A stretch of 64,000 nucleotides of DNA from Brevundimonas diminuta 3F5N (lineage in GTDB: Bacteria > Pseudomonadota > Alphaproteobacteria > Caulobacterales > Caulobacteraceae), in assembly GCF_900163625.1 (NCBI RefSeq), contig NZ_FUIE01000034.1, positions 1 to 64,000 of the forward strand, written 5' to 3'. Positions 1 through 7,054 of the stretch are shown in pieces. The first letter of the stretch is position 1, and every line of letters starts with the position of its first letter. A program made the translations under genes and the position numbers. The notes under the pieces are model-generated. The model made no database searches. It was given only the letters and a program-made list of their open reading frames with translations, and was not told where the DNA came from.

Positions 1-24
1 GCCGGACGGGGTGCGGTGAGCCAT
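1..24 (-). CDS. Possible start of a gene running off the left edge
   Basis: An ATG on the minus strand lies four bases after the stop codon of the 220-residue gene and opens a frame (M-A-H-R-T-P-S-G) that continues out of the window. The tight spacing suggests the minus-strand operon continues leftwards, perhaps with more type III secretion genes. Only eight codons are visible and no clear ribosome-binding site precedes them, so this is tentative. Confidence 0.25.
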
Positions 25-28
25 GATC

Positions 29-691
29 TCAGCGCGGCGTGAAATCCCAGCGGCCCTGGTCGCGATCGGCGCGGGCGGCGTCCAGCACGGCGCGCGCCGT
101 CTCGGCTGGAGCGCGGCCCGCCGCCAGCCCCTCGGCGGTCAACCGCACCAAACGGCGACTCTGGCGATTATGCAGTCCTTCGGTCGGGCTATCGGCGTCC
201 GCCGCCAGCTTTCCAGCATAGAGGCGCGCCGCCTCGGGCGAGGTCTGGATCAGGGTCAGCACCAGGGCGGCCGCGCGCTCGAACGCCTCGTCCTCCAGCG
301 GCTGACCCACCACGTCGCGGGTCAGCCAGACGCACAGGAACTCCAGCGGCCCCACGCTGCGGGCGTTGGTCATCAGCCCCCCGCCGGGACCGGACAGGCT
401 CGAAAAGGCCGCCGCGCCCCAAGCCGGCAGGCGCGTGGCGGGCAGGCGATCGGTCGTCAGGGCGCGGGCCAGGGCGTCGGCGGCCAGACGCCGCGCCTCC
501 TCGTCGCCGAAGCGCGCCACGGCGGCCAGCAGTTTGACAAAGCCGGGATAGAGCGCCTCGCCCAGACCGTCGCAGACGCGCTGCAGCACGGTGACGCGCG
601 CATCGGGCGTCGACTGGCCATGCAAGCCGTCGATCAGGGCCTGGGCCGCGCCGGCCCAGTCGGGTTCAGCCTTGAGAACGAGATCGGTCAC
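29..691 (-). CDS. Hypothetical protein, second gene of the minus-strand operon next to the type III secretion genes
   Basis: A 220-residue, Ala/Leu/Arg-rich, probably mostly helical soluble protein. It shows no signal peptide, membrane segment or motif I recognise. The start is GTG, since the only nearby ATG is closed by a stop in frame. It begins 18 bases after the 80-residue gene at 710-952, so the two are probably co-transcribed. The operon is divergent from the histidine kinase, and one of the CTAGGG/CCCTAG-type inverted repeats lies in the shared upstream region. By position it could be a type III secretion accessory protein such as a sorting-platform part or chaperone, but the sequence does not say so. 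Confidence 0.7.
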   Translation of the reverse strand: MTDLVLKAEPDWAGAAQALIDGLHGQSTPDARVTVLQRVCDGLGEALYPGFVKLLAAVARFGDEEARRLAADALARALTTDRLPATRLPAWGAAAFSSLSGPGGGLMTNARSVGPLEFLCVWLTRDVVGQPLEDEAFERAAALVLTLIQTSPEAARLYAGKLAADADSPTEGLHNRQSRRLVRLTAEGLAAGRAPAETARAVLDAARADRDQGRWDFTPR

Positions 692-709
692 GATGACCGA
701 GGCATAGCC

Positions 710-952
710 TCAGCCGAAGCCGTTGTCGCGGGTTTCGGTCAGATGATCGGCGATGACGCGGGCGGCCACGTCCATGTCCAGCCGGTCCGACACCCGCACG
801 CGCACATCGTCGCCGGCGAAGGCGGTGAAGTCGCCGAAGGCCTGACCGCCGCGACCGTGAGCCCGCGCTTCGGCGCCCAGCGGCGTCGAGGCCGACAGAT
901 CGCGCGACCAGACGCCGGACAGGGGCGCGTTGTCGGTGCGGATCGTGGTCAT
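710..952 (-). CDS. Small hypothetical protein, first gene of the minus-strand operon
   Basis: An 80-residue protein preceded by a good ribosome-binding site (AGGAG, seven bases before the ATG). It has no membrane segment and no known motif; the N-terminal half is rich in Ser, Gly and Arg and the C-terminal half in Asp, Val and Arg. It is transcribed away from the histidine kinase at 1063, and the 110-base gap holds an inverted repeat at 1022-1037, about 70 bases upstream of this ATG. That spacing resembles the one seen before the effector-like genes. Function unknown; small size and location would fit a secretion-associated protein or chaperone. Confidence 0.65.
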   Translation of the reverse strand: MTTIRTDNAPLSGVWSRDLSASTPLGAEARAHGRGGQAFGDFTAFAGDDVRVRVSDRLDMDVAARVIADHLTETRDNGFG

Positions 953-1021
953 GGCGGTCTCCTCGACGTGGAACGCTCCACGCTAGGCCGCCAATCTAGG
1001 CGCATCGACGGGCCCTCGCCA

Positions 1022-1037
1022 TGCGGGACTTCCCTAG
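1022..1037. promoter_or_regulatory. Inverted-repeat site 1 (candidate type III regulon operator)
   Basis: The sequence GGG-ACTT-CCCTAG matches one full arm and half of the other arm of the CTAGGG-n4-CCCTAG repeat found at 10463. It lies between the divergent starts at 952 (minus) and 1063 (plus). The rare tetramer CTAG is part of the conserved arm. A regulatory role is inferred from recurrence at five intergenic places in this region. Confidence 0.5.
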
Positions 1038-1062
1038 CCGCCTGCGGACCGGAGGCGCGCCG

Positions 1063-2163
1063 ATGACCGTCGCCCTTCGCCCGCTCGACGCGCCGCAATG
1101 GACCGACGCCGCACTCTCGGCGCTGAACATCTGCGCCGCCGCCTTTGACGCGCGCGGCCTGACCTGGCGCTCCCCCGCCTTCGCCGCCGCCTTCCCCGAG
1201 TGGCGCGAGGGCGAGGCCCTGCCGGTCGTCGAAACCCGCCTGCCCGGCCTGTCCGAGGCGATCGCGGCGGCCCGGCGCGAGGGCTCCTCGGACGCCCTGA
1301 TCGTCCAGCCGGGCGGCCGCCGGGTGCATGACGCCCGCCTGGCCCTGTCCGACAGCCTGGTCTTCCTGGAGCTGTCCGACGCCGCCGAGCGGCAGGAGGC
1401 CCAGCAGCGTCACCTGGCCGACCGTGAGGAACTGCTGACCACCTCGCGCGTGCTGTCGGTGGGCGAGATGGCCACCATGATCGCCCATGAGCTGAACCAG
1501 CCGATCGGCTCCATCGCCAACATCCTGCGCGGGCTGAAGGCGCGGCTGCAACGCGGCGCCCTGACGGTTGAGACCGGCGCCGAGGCCCTGGACCGCGCAA
1601 CCGAGCAGGCCCTCTACGCCTCGGGCGTCATCCAGCGCGTCCGCACCTTCGTCGATCAACGCCAACCCCAGGTGCAGCGGCTGGATCTGGCCCGCCTGGC
1701 TCGCAACACCCTGGATCTGCTGGACTGGGAGATCACCCGCGACCGGGTGACGGCGCGCGCCGCCACGCCGCCGGACCTGCCCGCCGTCCTGGGCGATCCG
1801 ATCATGATCCAGCAGGTGCTGGTCAATCTGGCGCGCAACGCCCTGGACGCCATGCGCGGCGTCGACCTGCCCCGGCGCGAACTGACCATAGAGGCGCGCC
1901 ACAGCCTGGACGCGCGCCAAATCGAGCTGACCCTGACCGACACCGGGCCGGGCGTGCCGGAAGAGGCGTCCGCCCGCGTCTTCTCGCCCTTCTTCAGCAC
2001 CCGCAGCGGCGGCATGGGCGTCGGCCTAGGCATCTGCCGCTCGATCATCGAACTGCATCGCGGCCGCCTGTGGTTCACGCCCGGCGAGACGGGCGGCAGC
2101 GTCTTTCACATCGCCCTGCCGCTGGCCGCGGCCGAAACCCCGACCGAGGAGGCCCGCCCATGA
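1063..2163 (+). CDS. Histidine kinase of the FixL/NtrB type, partner of the FixJ-like regulator
   Basis: A 366-residue sensor kinase. Residues 1-110 form a short PAS-like sensing region without a transmembrane segment, so it is probably cytoplasmic. The H-box HELNQP has the phospho-acceptor His at about residue 142. An N-box (NLARNALDAM), G1 (DTGPGVP) and a G2-like GVGLGI motif complete the HATPase domain. The start at 1063 is chosen because GGAGG lies seven bases upstream; an earlier in-frame ATG at 1021 lacks this. It ends in an ATGA overlap with the response regulator. Location directly before sctQ suggests it controls the type III genes; the signal it senses cannot be told from the sequence. 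Confidence 0.88.
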   Translation: MTVALRPLDAPQWTDAALSALNICAAAFDARGLTWRSPAFAAAFPEWREGEALPVVETRLPGLSEAIAAARREGSSDALIVQPGGRRVHDARLALSDSLVFLELSDAAERQEAQQRHLADREELLTTSRVLSVGEMATMIAHELNQPIGSIANILRGLKARLQRGALTVETGAEALDRATEQALYASGVIQRVRTFVDQRQPQVQRLDLARLARNTLDLLDWEITRDRVTARAATPPDLPAVLGDPIMIQQVLVNLARNALDAMRGVDLPRRELTIEARHSLDARQIELTLTDTGPGVPEEASARVFSPFFSTRSGGMGVGLGICRSIIELHRGRLWFTPGETGGSVFHIALPLAAAETPTEEARP

Positions 2164-2819
2164 GCGCCGTCGCAACACCGGCTGACGGGCCGTCCGGCCG
2201 CATCTGCCTGGTCGACGACCACGCCGAGTTCCGCCAGTCCGCCGCCTGGTGGCTGGAAAGCCTGGGCTATGAGGTCGAGTGCTGGGAAGAGCCCGCCGCC
2301 TTCCTGGAGGCCATGACCGAGCGCCCGGCCGAACCCGCCTGCTTCCTGCTGGACGTGCGGATGCCGGGGATGTCGGGGCTGGAGTTGATGGAGGCGGCGC
2401 GCGAGCGCGGACTGGATCAGCCGGTGATCTTCATGACCGGCCACGGCGACGTGCCCCTGGCGGTCGAGGCCATGCGGCGCGGCGCCGTCACCTTCCTGGA
2501 GAAACCCTTTCAGGAGAAGGCGCTGGAAGAGGCCATCGCCCTGGCCTTCCATACCACGCAATCGGAAACAGAAGACGAAACAACCGCTTCTCCGCTGTCC
2601 CTCGCCTATCAGGAAAGGTTGTCTCGCCTGACCGCGCGTGAACGCGAGGTCATGGATCTGGTCGTGGCCGGTTCCTACAACAAGGTCATCGCCTATGACC
2701 TGGGCATCAGCCCCAAGACGGTCGAACTGCACCGCGCCCGCATCATGACCAAGATGGAGGCGCCGACCCTGACCCATCTGGTCCGCATGGCGGTGTCCGG
2801 CCAGGTCGAGGAGGCGTGA
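2160..2819 (+). CDS. FixJ-family response regulator (receiver plus LuxR-type helix-turn-helix)
   Basis: A 219-residue regulator. The receiver domain (residues about 14-130) has the acidic pocket (DDHAEF), the phospho-acceptor Asp65 in LLDVRMPG and the conserved Lys in FLEKPF. The C-terminal LuxR/FixJ helix-turn-helix begins at LTAREREV and includes NKVIAYDLGISPKTVELHR, very like FixJ. It overlaps the kinase by ATGA and its stop overlaps the start region of sctQ, so all lie in one operon. It is the natural candidate to bind the repeated CTAGGG-n4-CCCTAG sites nearby, but this is inference. NarL/FixJ-family regulators (HrpX/HrpY in Erwinia) control type III secretion elsewhere. Confidence 0.9.
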   Translation: MSAVATPADGPSGRICLVDDHAEFRQSAAWWLESLGYEVECWEEPAAFLEAMTERPAEPACFLLDVRMPGMSGLELMEAARERGLDQPVIFMTGHGDVPLAVEAMRRGAVTFLEKPFQEKALEEAIALAFHTTQSETEDETTASPLSLAYQERLSRLTAREREVMDLVVAGSYNKVIAYDLGISPKTVELHRARIMTKMEAPTLTHLVRMAVSGQVEEA

Positions 2820-2821
2820 GC

Positions 2822-3793
2822 GTGGCCCTGGACGCCCTGCCCTCCTCGCTCGCGCCCGCGCGCCCGCCCCGGCTGGACGAACCGACCGCGCGCGCACGCG
2901 CCGCCGTCGTCGCCGCCCTGGACGGTCTAGTTTTGGACGGATTGCGCGCCAGCGTTCTGATCCCCGATCAGGACGAGGCCTTCGTCGGAGAGCAGGTCAC
3001 CTTCGCCACGCCGAACGGCGCCGTCCGCGTCGCGCCCCTGACGATCGACGGCGCGGCCTTCGAGAACGGCGACCACGCCGCCTTGCTGGCCGCCGTCTCG
3101 ACGCTGGAGCCGCTGCTGGCGGCGCTGGAGGATGCCGGCGCCGAAGCGCTGACGCCGGTCGGCGTGCGTTCGGACGCCCCCGAGGCGGCGCACGTCGAGG
3201 TCCGCCTCAGCGACGGCGAGCGCACGCTGCACGAGGCGCGCCTGTCCCTGCCGCCCGGCGTGGCCATGCGCCTGCGTCGTGTCGGCGATCAAGCGCCGGG
3301 GCTGAACCTGCCCCTGCCCGTCCGCCTGCTCATCGAGGGGCCGCGCCTGTCGCCCGACGATCTGTCGAGCCTGCGCGCGGGCGACCTATTGCTGATCCCC
3401 GCTCAGGCCGGGGCCTGGTCCGCGCGCCTGTCGGTTCCCGGCGGGACGATCGTCGGCCTGTTCGACCCCGCGACCCGAAGCTTCACTCATCAACGCAAGG
3501 AAAGCCGCATGACCGAGGCCGCCGCCCCACCTGCCGAAAACGAGCATGGACTGACGCTGGGGGCCGACACGCCGATCGCCGTGACGGTCGATCTGGGCGA
3601 GACCGCCGCGCCGCTGAAGACCCTGACCGAACTGCGCCCCGGCGCCGTCCTGCCCCTGACCGGACTGGACGCCGAGATGCGCGTCACCCTGCGCAGCGCG
3701 GGCCAGGCCTTCGCGCGCGGCCGCCTGGTATCCCTGGGCGAAGCCTACGCCGTGCTGATCGACGCCGTCGCCGACCCGAAGGAGGCCGTCTGA
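2822..3793 (+). CDS. sctQ: SctQ, type III secretion cytoplasmic (C-ring/sorting platform) protein
   Basis: A 323-residue protein whose last ~85 residues form a SpoA (SctQ/FliN-like) domain, with the pattern of a charged strand (IAVTVDLGE), the L-x-P-G-x-V-L-x-L core and the terminal ARGRLVSLGEAYAV stretch. The N-terminal part is less conserved, as usual in SctQ/YscQ/HrcQ. Start GTG at 2822 is preferred because AGGAGG ends seven bases before it; GTG at 2816 is an alternative that overlaps the preceding stop. It is followed two bases later by sctR. SctQ forms the cytoplasmic platform that loads substrates onto the export apparatus. Confidence 0.85.
   Translation: MALDALPSSLAPARPPRLDEPTARARAAVVAALDGLVLDGLRASVLIPDQDEAFVGEQVTFATPNGAVRVAPLTIDGAAFENGDHAALLAAVSTLEPLLAALEDAGAEALTPVGVRSDAPEAAHVEVRLSDGERTLHEARLSLPPGVAMRLRRVGDQAPGLNLPLPVRLLIEGPRLSPDDLSSLRAGDLLLIPAQAGAWSARLSVPGGTIVGLFDPATRSFTHQRKESRMTEAAAPPAENEHGLTLGADTPIAVTVDLGETAAPLKTLTELRPGAVLPLTGLDAEMRVTLRSAGQAFARGRLVSLGEAYAVLIDAVADPKEAV
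3497..3511 (+). promoter_or_regulatory. Internal ribosome-binding site and start codon for a short SctQ form
   Basis: Inside sctQ an AAGGA sequence (3497-3501) lies seven bases before an in-frame ATG at 3509. Translation from here would give a 94-residue product consisting of the C-terminal SpoA domain. Separate translation of the SctQ C-terminus is established for YscQ in Yersinia and SpaO in Salmonella, and split HrcQ genes exist in Pseudomonas syringae. Use of this site here is inferred from the sequence alone. Confidence 0.6.
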
Positions 3794-3794
3794 C

Positions 3795-4454
3795 ATGGAC
3801 CTGTCCCAGTTCTCGCCGGGTTCGGCGCTCGTCACCGTCATCCTGCTGGCGCTCGCGCCCTTCGTGGCGGTGATGGTGACGTCCTTCACCAAGATCGTGG
3901 TGGTGCTGTCCCTGCTGCGCAACGCCCTGGGCCTGCAGCAGGTGCCGCCGAACATCGTGCTGAACGGCATGGCGCTGATCCTGACGCTTTACGTCATGTT
4001 CCCGGTCGGCCAGCGCATGGCCGAGGCCACCAACCACATGCCGCCCACCGCCGCTCTCAGCGACACCCAGCAGTTGTTCGCCTACGCCGACAGCGCCAAG
4101 GAACCGCTGCGCGAGTTCCTGATCAAGCACTCGTCCGAGCGCGAGCGCGCCTTCTTCCTGCGCACAGCCCAGCGCATCTCCACCCCTGAAAAGCGCGCCG
4201 AGATCACCGCGCGGGACTTCCTGGTCGTCGTGCCCGCCTTCACCGTGTCGGAGCTGGCGACGGCCTTCCAGATCGGCTTCCTGATCTTCCTGCCCTTCCT
4301 GATCATAGACCTGGTGGTGTCCAACATATTGCTGGCGATGGGGATGATGATGCTGTCGCCGACCACAGTCTCCCTCCCGTTCAAACTGCTGTTGTTCGTG
4401 CTGATCGACGGATGGGTGAAGCTGTCCCACGGCCTTGTGCTCAGTTACGTCTAG
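3795..4454 (+). CDS. sctR: SctR, type III secretion export-gate membrane protein
   Basis: A 219-residue FliP/SctR-family protein. Diagnostic stretches are the N-terminal segment leading to VTSFTKIVVVLSLLRNALG, then PNIVLNGMALILTLYV, PAFTVSELATAFQIGF, and the C-terminal GMMMLSPTTVSLPFKLLLF followed by VLIDGW. Four membrane segments are evident. It lacks the long cleavable signal of flagellar FliP and is shorter, which supports an injectisome-type protein. It starts two bases after the sctQ stop. Five SctR copies with SctS and SctT form the helical export gate in the inner membrane. Confidence 0.95.
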   Translation: MDLSQFSPGSALVTVILLALAPFVAVMVTSFTKIVVVLSLLRNALGLQQVPPNIVLNGMALILTLYVMFPVGQRMAEATNHMPPTAALSDTQQLFAYADSAKEPLREFLIKHSSERERAFFLRTAQRISTPEKRAEITARDFLVVVPAFTVSELATAFQIGFLIFLPFLIIDLVVSNILLAMGMMMLSPTTVSLPFKLLLFVLIDGWVKLSHGLVLSYV

Positions 4455-4465
4455 GAGAACGCCCC

Positions 4466-4738
4466 ATGATGAACGCCCAGGCCATCGAGCTCGTCAATCA
4501 GGCGCTGTGGCTCGTCCTGTTCCTGTCGGCCCCGCCGATCATCGCCGCCTCCATCGTCGGCCTGATCGTGGCGGTGATCCAATCGGCGACGCAGCTTCAG
4601 GAGCAGACCCTGCAATATACGGCCAAATTCTTCGCCATCGTGCTGACCCTGTTCGCCACCGCGGCGCTGATCGGCGGCTCGCTGTATCAGTTCAGCGACC
4701 GCATCTTCACCGAGTTCCCGGCCCTGGTGCGCCGCTAG
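4466..4738 (+). CDS. sctS: SctS, type III secretion export-gate membrane protein
   Basis: A 90-residue FliQ/SctS-family protein with two hydrophobic hairpin segments and the family core APPIIAASIVGLIVAVIQSA followed by TQLQEQTL. The start at 4466 has GGAG about eight bases upstream; a second ATG follows immediately at 4469. It lies 11 bases after sctR and its stop codon directly abuts the sctT start. Length matches the family. Confidence 0.95.
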   Translation: MMNAQAIELVNQALWLVLFLSAPPIIAASIVGLIVAVIQSATQLQEQTLQYTAKFFAIVLTLFATAALIGGSLYQFSDRIFTEFPALVRR

Positions 4739-5536
4739 GTGTTCGAGGGTCTGGACAGTCTGTTCGACAACGCCATCCTGGTGGCGGTGTCGACCACGCG
4801 TGTGGCGACGACCTTCCTGCTGATGCCGCTGCTGTCGCCGCAGACGGTGCCGGCGATGGTCCGCAACTCCATCTTCCTGGTGTTCGGCCTGGCGGTGCTG
4901 ACCATGCAGCCGCAGGTGGCCCAGATGACCCTGCCGACGGTCCAGTGGATCCTGCTGTTCGGCAAGGAGGCTCTGGTCGGGGTGGTCATCGGCTTCTTCT
5001 TCGCCACCATGCTGTGGGCGTTCGAGGCCGCCGGACAGATCATCGACACCAAGGTCGGCGCCACCATGGCCCAGGTGGTTGACCCGCTCAGCGGGCACCA
5101 GACCTCACTGAACGGCGAGTTCCTGGGGCGGCTGGCCAACTTCGTCTTCATGTTCTCGGGCGGCCTGCTGCTGCTGGTCGGCACCATACTGGACAGCTTC
5201 GTCATCTGGCCCATCGGCAGCCTGACGCCGGTGCTGACCATGAGCAGCCTCAGCCTGTTCGAGGGCGAGTTCACACGGCTGATGACGCTGGCCGTGCTGT
5301 TCGCCTCGCCGGTTCTGGTGGTGCTGTTCGTCACCGACGGCGCCCTGGGCCTGGTCAACCGCTATGCGCCGCAGTTGAACGTCTTCTCCCTGTCGCTGTC
5401 GATCAAGGCCTGGCTGGCGACCCTGATCATCCTGATCATGATGACCGGCCTGGTGCAGACCCTGCTGAACGAGATCATGGGCCGCCATGACACGGTTCTG
5501 GAGGTGCTGAAGGCGATGGGACGGCGCTCCGGCTAG
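4739..5536 (+). CDS. sctT: SctT, type III secretion export-gate membrane protein
   Basis: A 265-residue FliR/SctT-family protein with about seven membrane segments. Typical features are the early TRVATTFLLMPLL and the middle GVVIGFFFATMLWAFEAAGQ with IIDTKVGA, followed by the DPLSGHQTS loop. The GTG start follows the sctS stop without a gap, so it is probably translated by coupling. SctU, which usually follows, is not next: a DUF1521 gene comes 98 bases later. The other core parts (SctU, V, N, C, J and the needle) are not in this window and may lie to the left. Confidence 0.93.
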   Translation: MFEGLDSLFDNAILVAVSTTRVATTFLLMPLLSPQTVPAMVRNSIFLVFGLAVLTMQPQVAQMTLPTVQWILLFGKEALVGVVIGFFFATMLWAFEAAGQIIDTKVGATMAQVVDPLSGHQTSLNGEFLGRLANFVFMFSGGLLLLVGTILDSFVIWPIGSLTPVLTMSSLSLFEGEFTRLMTLAVLFASPVLVVLFVTDGALGLVNRYAPQLNVFSLSLSIKAWLATLIILIMMTGLVQTLLNEIMGRHDTVLEVLKAMGRRSG

Positions 5537-5540
5537 CAAG

Positions 5541-5556
5541 CTAGGGTCGTCCCTGA
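5541..5556. promoter_or_regulatory. Inverted-repeat site 2 (candidate type III regulon operator)
   Basis: CTAGGG-TCGT-CCCTGA: one perfect arm and a second arm matching four of six bases, with the same four-base spacer as the other sites. It lies between sctT and the DUF1521 gene, about 78 bases before the latter's ATG. A CATGGT hexamer occurs 42-43 bases from the centre of the repeat, the same distance as CATAGG from site 5. Confidence 0.55.
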
Positions 5557-5634
5557 TGGGGACCGTCCCGACTGTGAAGCCGGGCCCCTGCATGGTCCGA
5601 TGCCGGTCAGCAAGATCAACCTCGGGGCTGCACG

Positions 5635-6453
5635 ATGACCAGCATCAACACCGCCTTCTCCAACGCCGTCGGGACGCTCGTGCTCGGCGCGGTCGCGGAC
5701 CGCATGGCCACAGCGGCCAACTTCGCCCAGATGGGCTTCCAGCTGGGTGTCATGCTCAACGGCGCCTTCCAGCCCGCCGCCCCCGCCTTCTCGGCCTCCA
5801 TGCCCCAGGACGGCAAGGCCACGGTGGACCTGGGCGACGGCTATACGCTGGAGATCAACGAGGCCAACTCCGAATTCGTGGTGCGCGACGCCGACGGCAA
5901 CGTTACCCAGATCTGGGGCGATCCGCACTTCAACTATAACGGCCAGCACGTCGGCGACTTCTGGGACACCATGACTCTGGAGCTCGAGAACGGAACCAAG
6001 ATCACCGTCAACACCGAGCCCTTCGGCAACAATCCCAACGCCACCGTCACCAGCCAGTTGGTTATCACGCGCGGCGACCAGGCCATGATCATCGACGGCG
6101 TCAGCCAGAACCGGCTGGGCGACCTGAACATCAGCATGAGCAACAACGGCTACGCCCTCGACGCCGCCTATCGCGACGGCCTGACCATCCGCGAGGATGA
6201 CGCCGCTGGATCGGGCTGGACCAGCGGCATCACCGGCGACGCCGTTAGTCAGGAAGACTTCAACCTGACCAAGATCGGCAACGCCGGATTGCCCGAGACG
6301 CTTCAAGCCTTCAGCGACGCCCTGCGCGGCGTCCTGGGCGCCTGGCTGTTGACCGGCGTGTTGAGCGGATTGGCCGAAGCCCTGGGCGGCGCCTCTGAAA
6401 CCAGCGAGCCCGGCAGCCCGCGCGTCGCCCTCGGCCCAACGCCGACGCGCTGA
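5635..6453 (+). CDS. DUF1521 (NopE-like, self-cleaving) candidate type III effector
   Basis: A 272-residue protein with no signal peptide. Residues about 62-180 match the DUF1521 pattern: FVVRDADGNVTQIWGDPHF, then FWDTMTLELENGTKITV, and the acid/Asn-rich strands that follow. In Bradyrhizobium NopE1, a type III effector, this domain cleaves itself on calcium binding between Asp and Pro of a GDPH motif. Here GDPH is at residues 95-98. The C-terminus has a hydrophobic stretch (GVLGAWLLTGVLSGLAEALG). The gene lies just after sctT and is closed by a strong terminator. Identity as a secreted effector is inferred from domain and position. Confidence 0.82.
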   Translation: MTSINTAFSNAVGTLVLGAVADRMATAANFAQMGFQLGVMLNGAFQPAAPAFSASMPQDGKATVDLGDGYTLEINEANSEFVVRDADGNVTQIWGDPHFNYNGQHVGDFWDTMTLELENGTKITVNTEPFGNNPNATVTSQLVITRGDQAMIIDGVSQNRLGDLNISMSNNGYALDAAYRDGLTIREDDAAGSGWTSGITGDAVSQEDFNLTKIGNAGLPETLQAFSDALRGVLGAWLLTGVLSGLAEALGGASETSEPGSPRVALGPTPTR

Positions 6454-6475
6454 ACTTACCTGCGGTTCAGCGCGG

Positions 6476-6509
6476 AACCCCGCGGACTTCGGTCCGCGGG
6501 GTTTGCTTT
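6476..6509 (+). terminator. Intrinsic terminator after the DUF1521 gene
   Basis: A perfect 12-base stem, AACCCCGCGGAC pairing with GTCCGCGGGGTT around a TTCG tetraloop (6476-6503), is followed by TGCTTTGCG. It ends the plus-strand type III operon; the next gene is on the opposite strand. Confidence 0.85.
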
Positions 6510-6531
6510 GCGTCACAGCAAGGGATCTGCC

Positions 6532-7050
6532 TCAGCGCCGCTCCAGTGAAGCGGTCGCAGCGTCCACCATGCGGGCGAACTGCTCGACGGCGCTGTCGCG
6601 GGCGGCGGCGGGGCCTTCTTCACGCGCCAGACCCGCCGCCAGGGCGCGCAGCATCGGCTCGACCACGGCGGGCGCGGTCAGGTGCGGCGTCGCGCGGGCG
6701 TGATCCTGAACCGCGCGCACGAAATCGGTCAGCGCGCGGTCGATGCGGCCCGTTTCGATCGGAGAGACGGCGCTCAGCCGCGCCGCGACCGCCTGGCCGG
6801 TCTGGGCGGCCAGCACGCGCATATCGCCGCCGACCACCGCCCCGCCCTGCTGCCCCTGCTCGGCCCTGACCTGAGACAGGGCCACCCCTCGATCCAGACT
6901 GTCCGCCGGATCGGGCAGGACCGCGCCGGCCAGCTCGGCCATCGCCTGCACGGCGGCGCCGACGGCCAATGCGCGGCTCTCGGCGAAAGACGCCCCGGCG
7001 GAAACCGCCGAGGCGCCGTTCGCGCCGGTGACAGCACTGGATTCAGTCAT
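6532..7050 (-). CDS. Hypothetical Ala-rich protein downstream of the LysM/lysozyme-like gene
   Basis: A 172-residue soluble, Ala-rich and probably helical protein with no signal peptide. It starts four bases after the stop of the LysM protein, so the two are surely one operon. The C-terminal half (GRIDRALTDFVRAV to the end) looks like a helical bundle. The arrangement, a candidate secreted hydrolase followed by a small partner, would suit a secretion chaperone or neutralising protein, but nothing in the sequence proves either. No known family recognised. Confidence 0.7.
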   Translation of the reverse strand: MTESSAVTGANGASAVSAGASFAESRALAVGAAVQAMAELAGAVLPDPADSLDRGVALSQVRAEQGQQGGAVVGGDMRVLAAQTGQAVAARLSAVSPIETGRIDRALTDFVRAVQDHARATPHLTAPAVVEPMLRALAAGLAREEGPAAARDSAVEQFARMVDAATASLERR

Positions 7051-7054
7051 GCGG

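Noticed and set aside
3795-5536. Flagellar FliP-FliQ-FliR
   Set aside because: The SctR homologue is short with no long signal peptide, a SctQ with internal start precedes it, and no flagellar genes surround it. Injectisome assignment fits better, though a phylogeny would be decisive.
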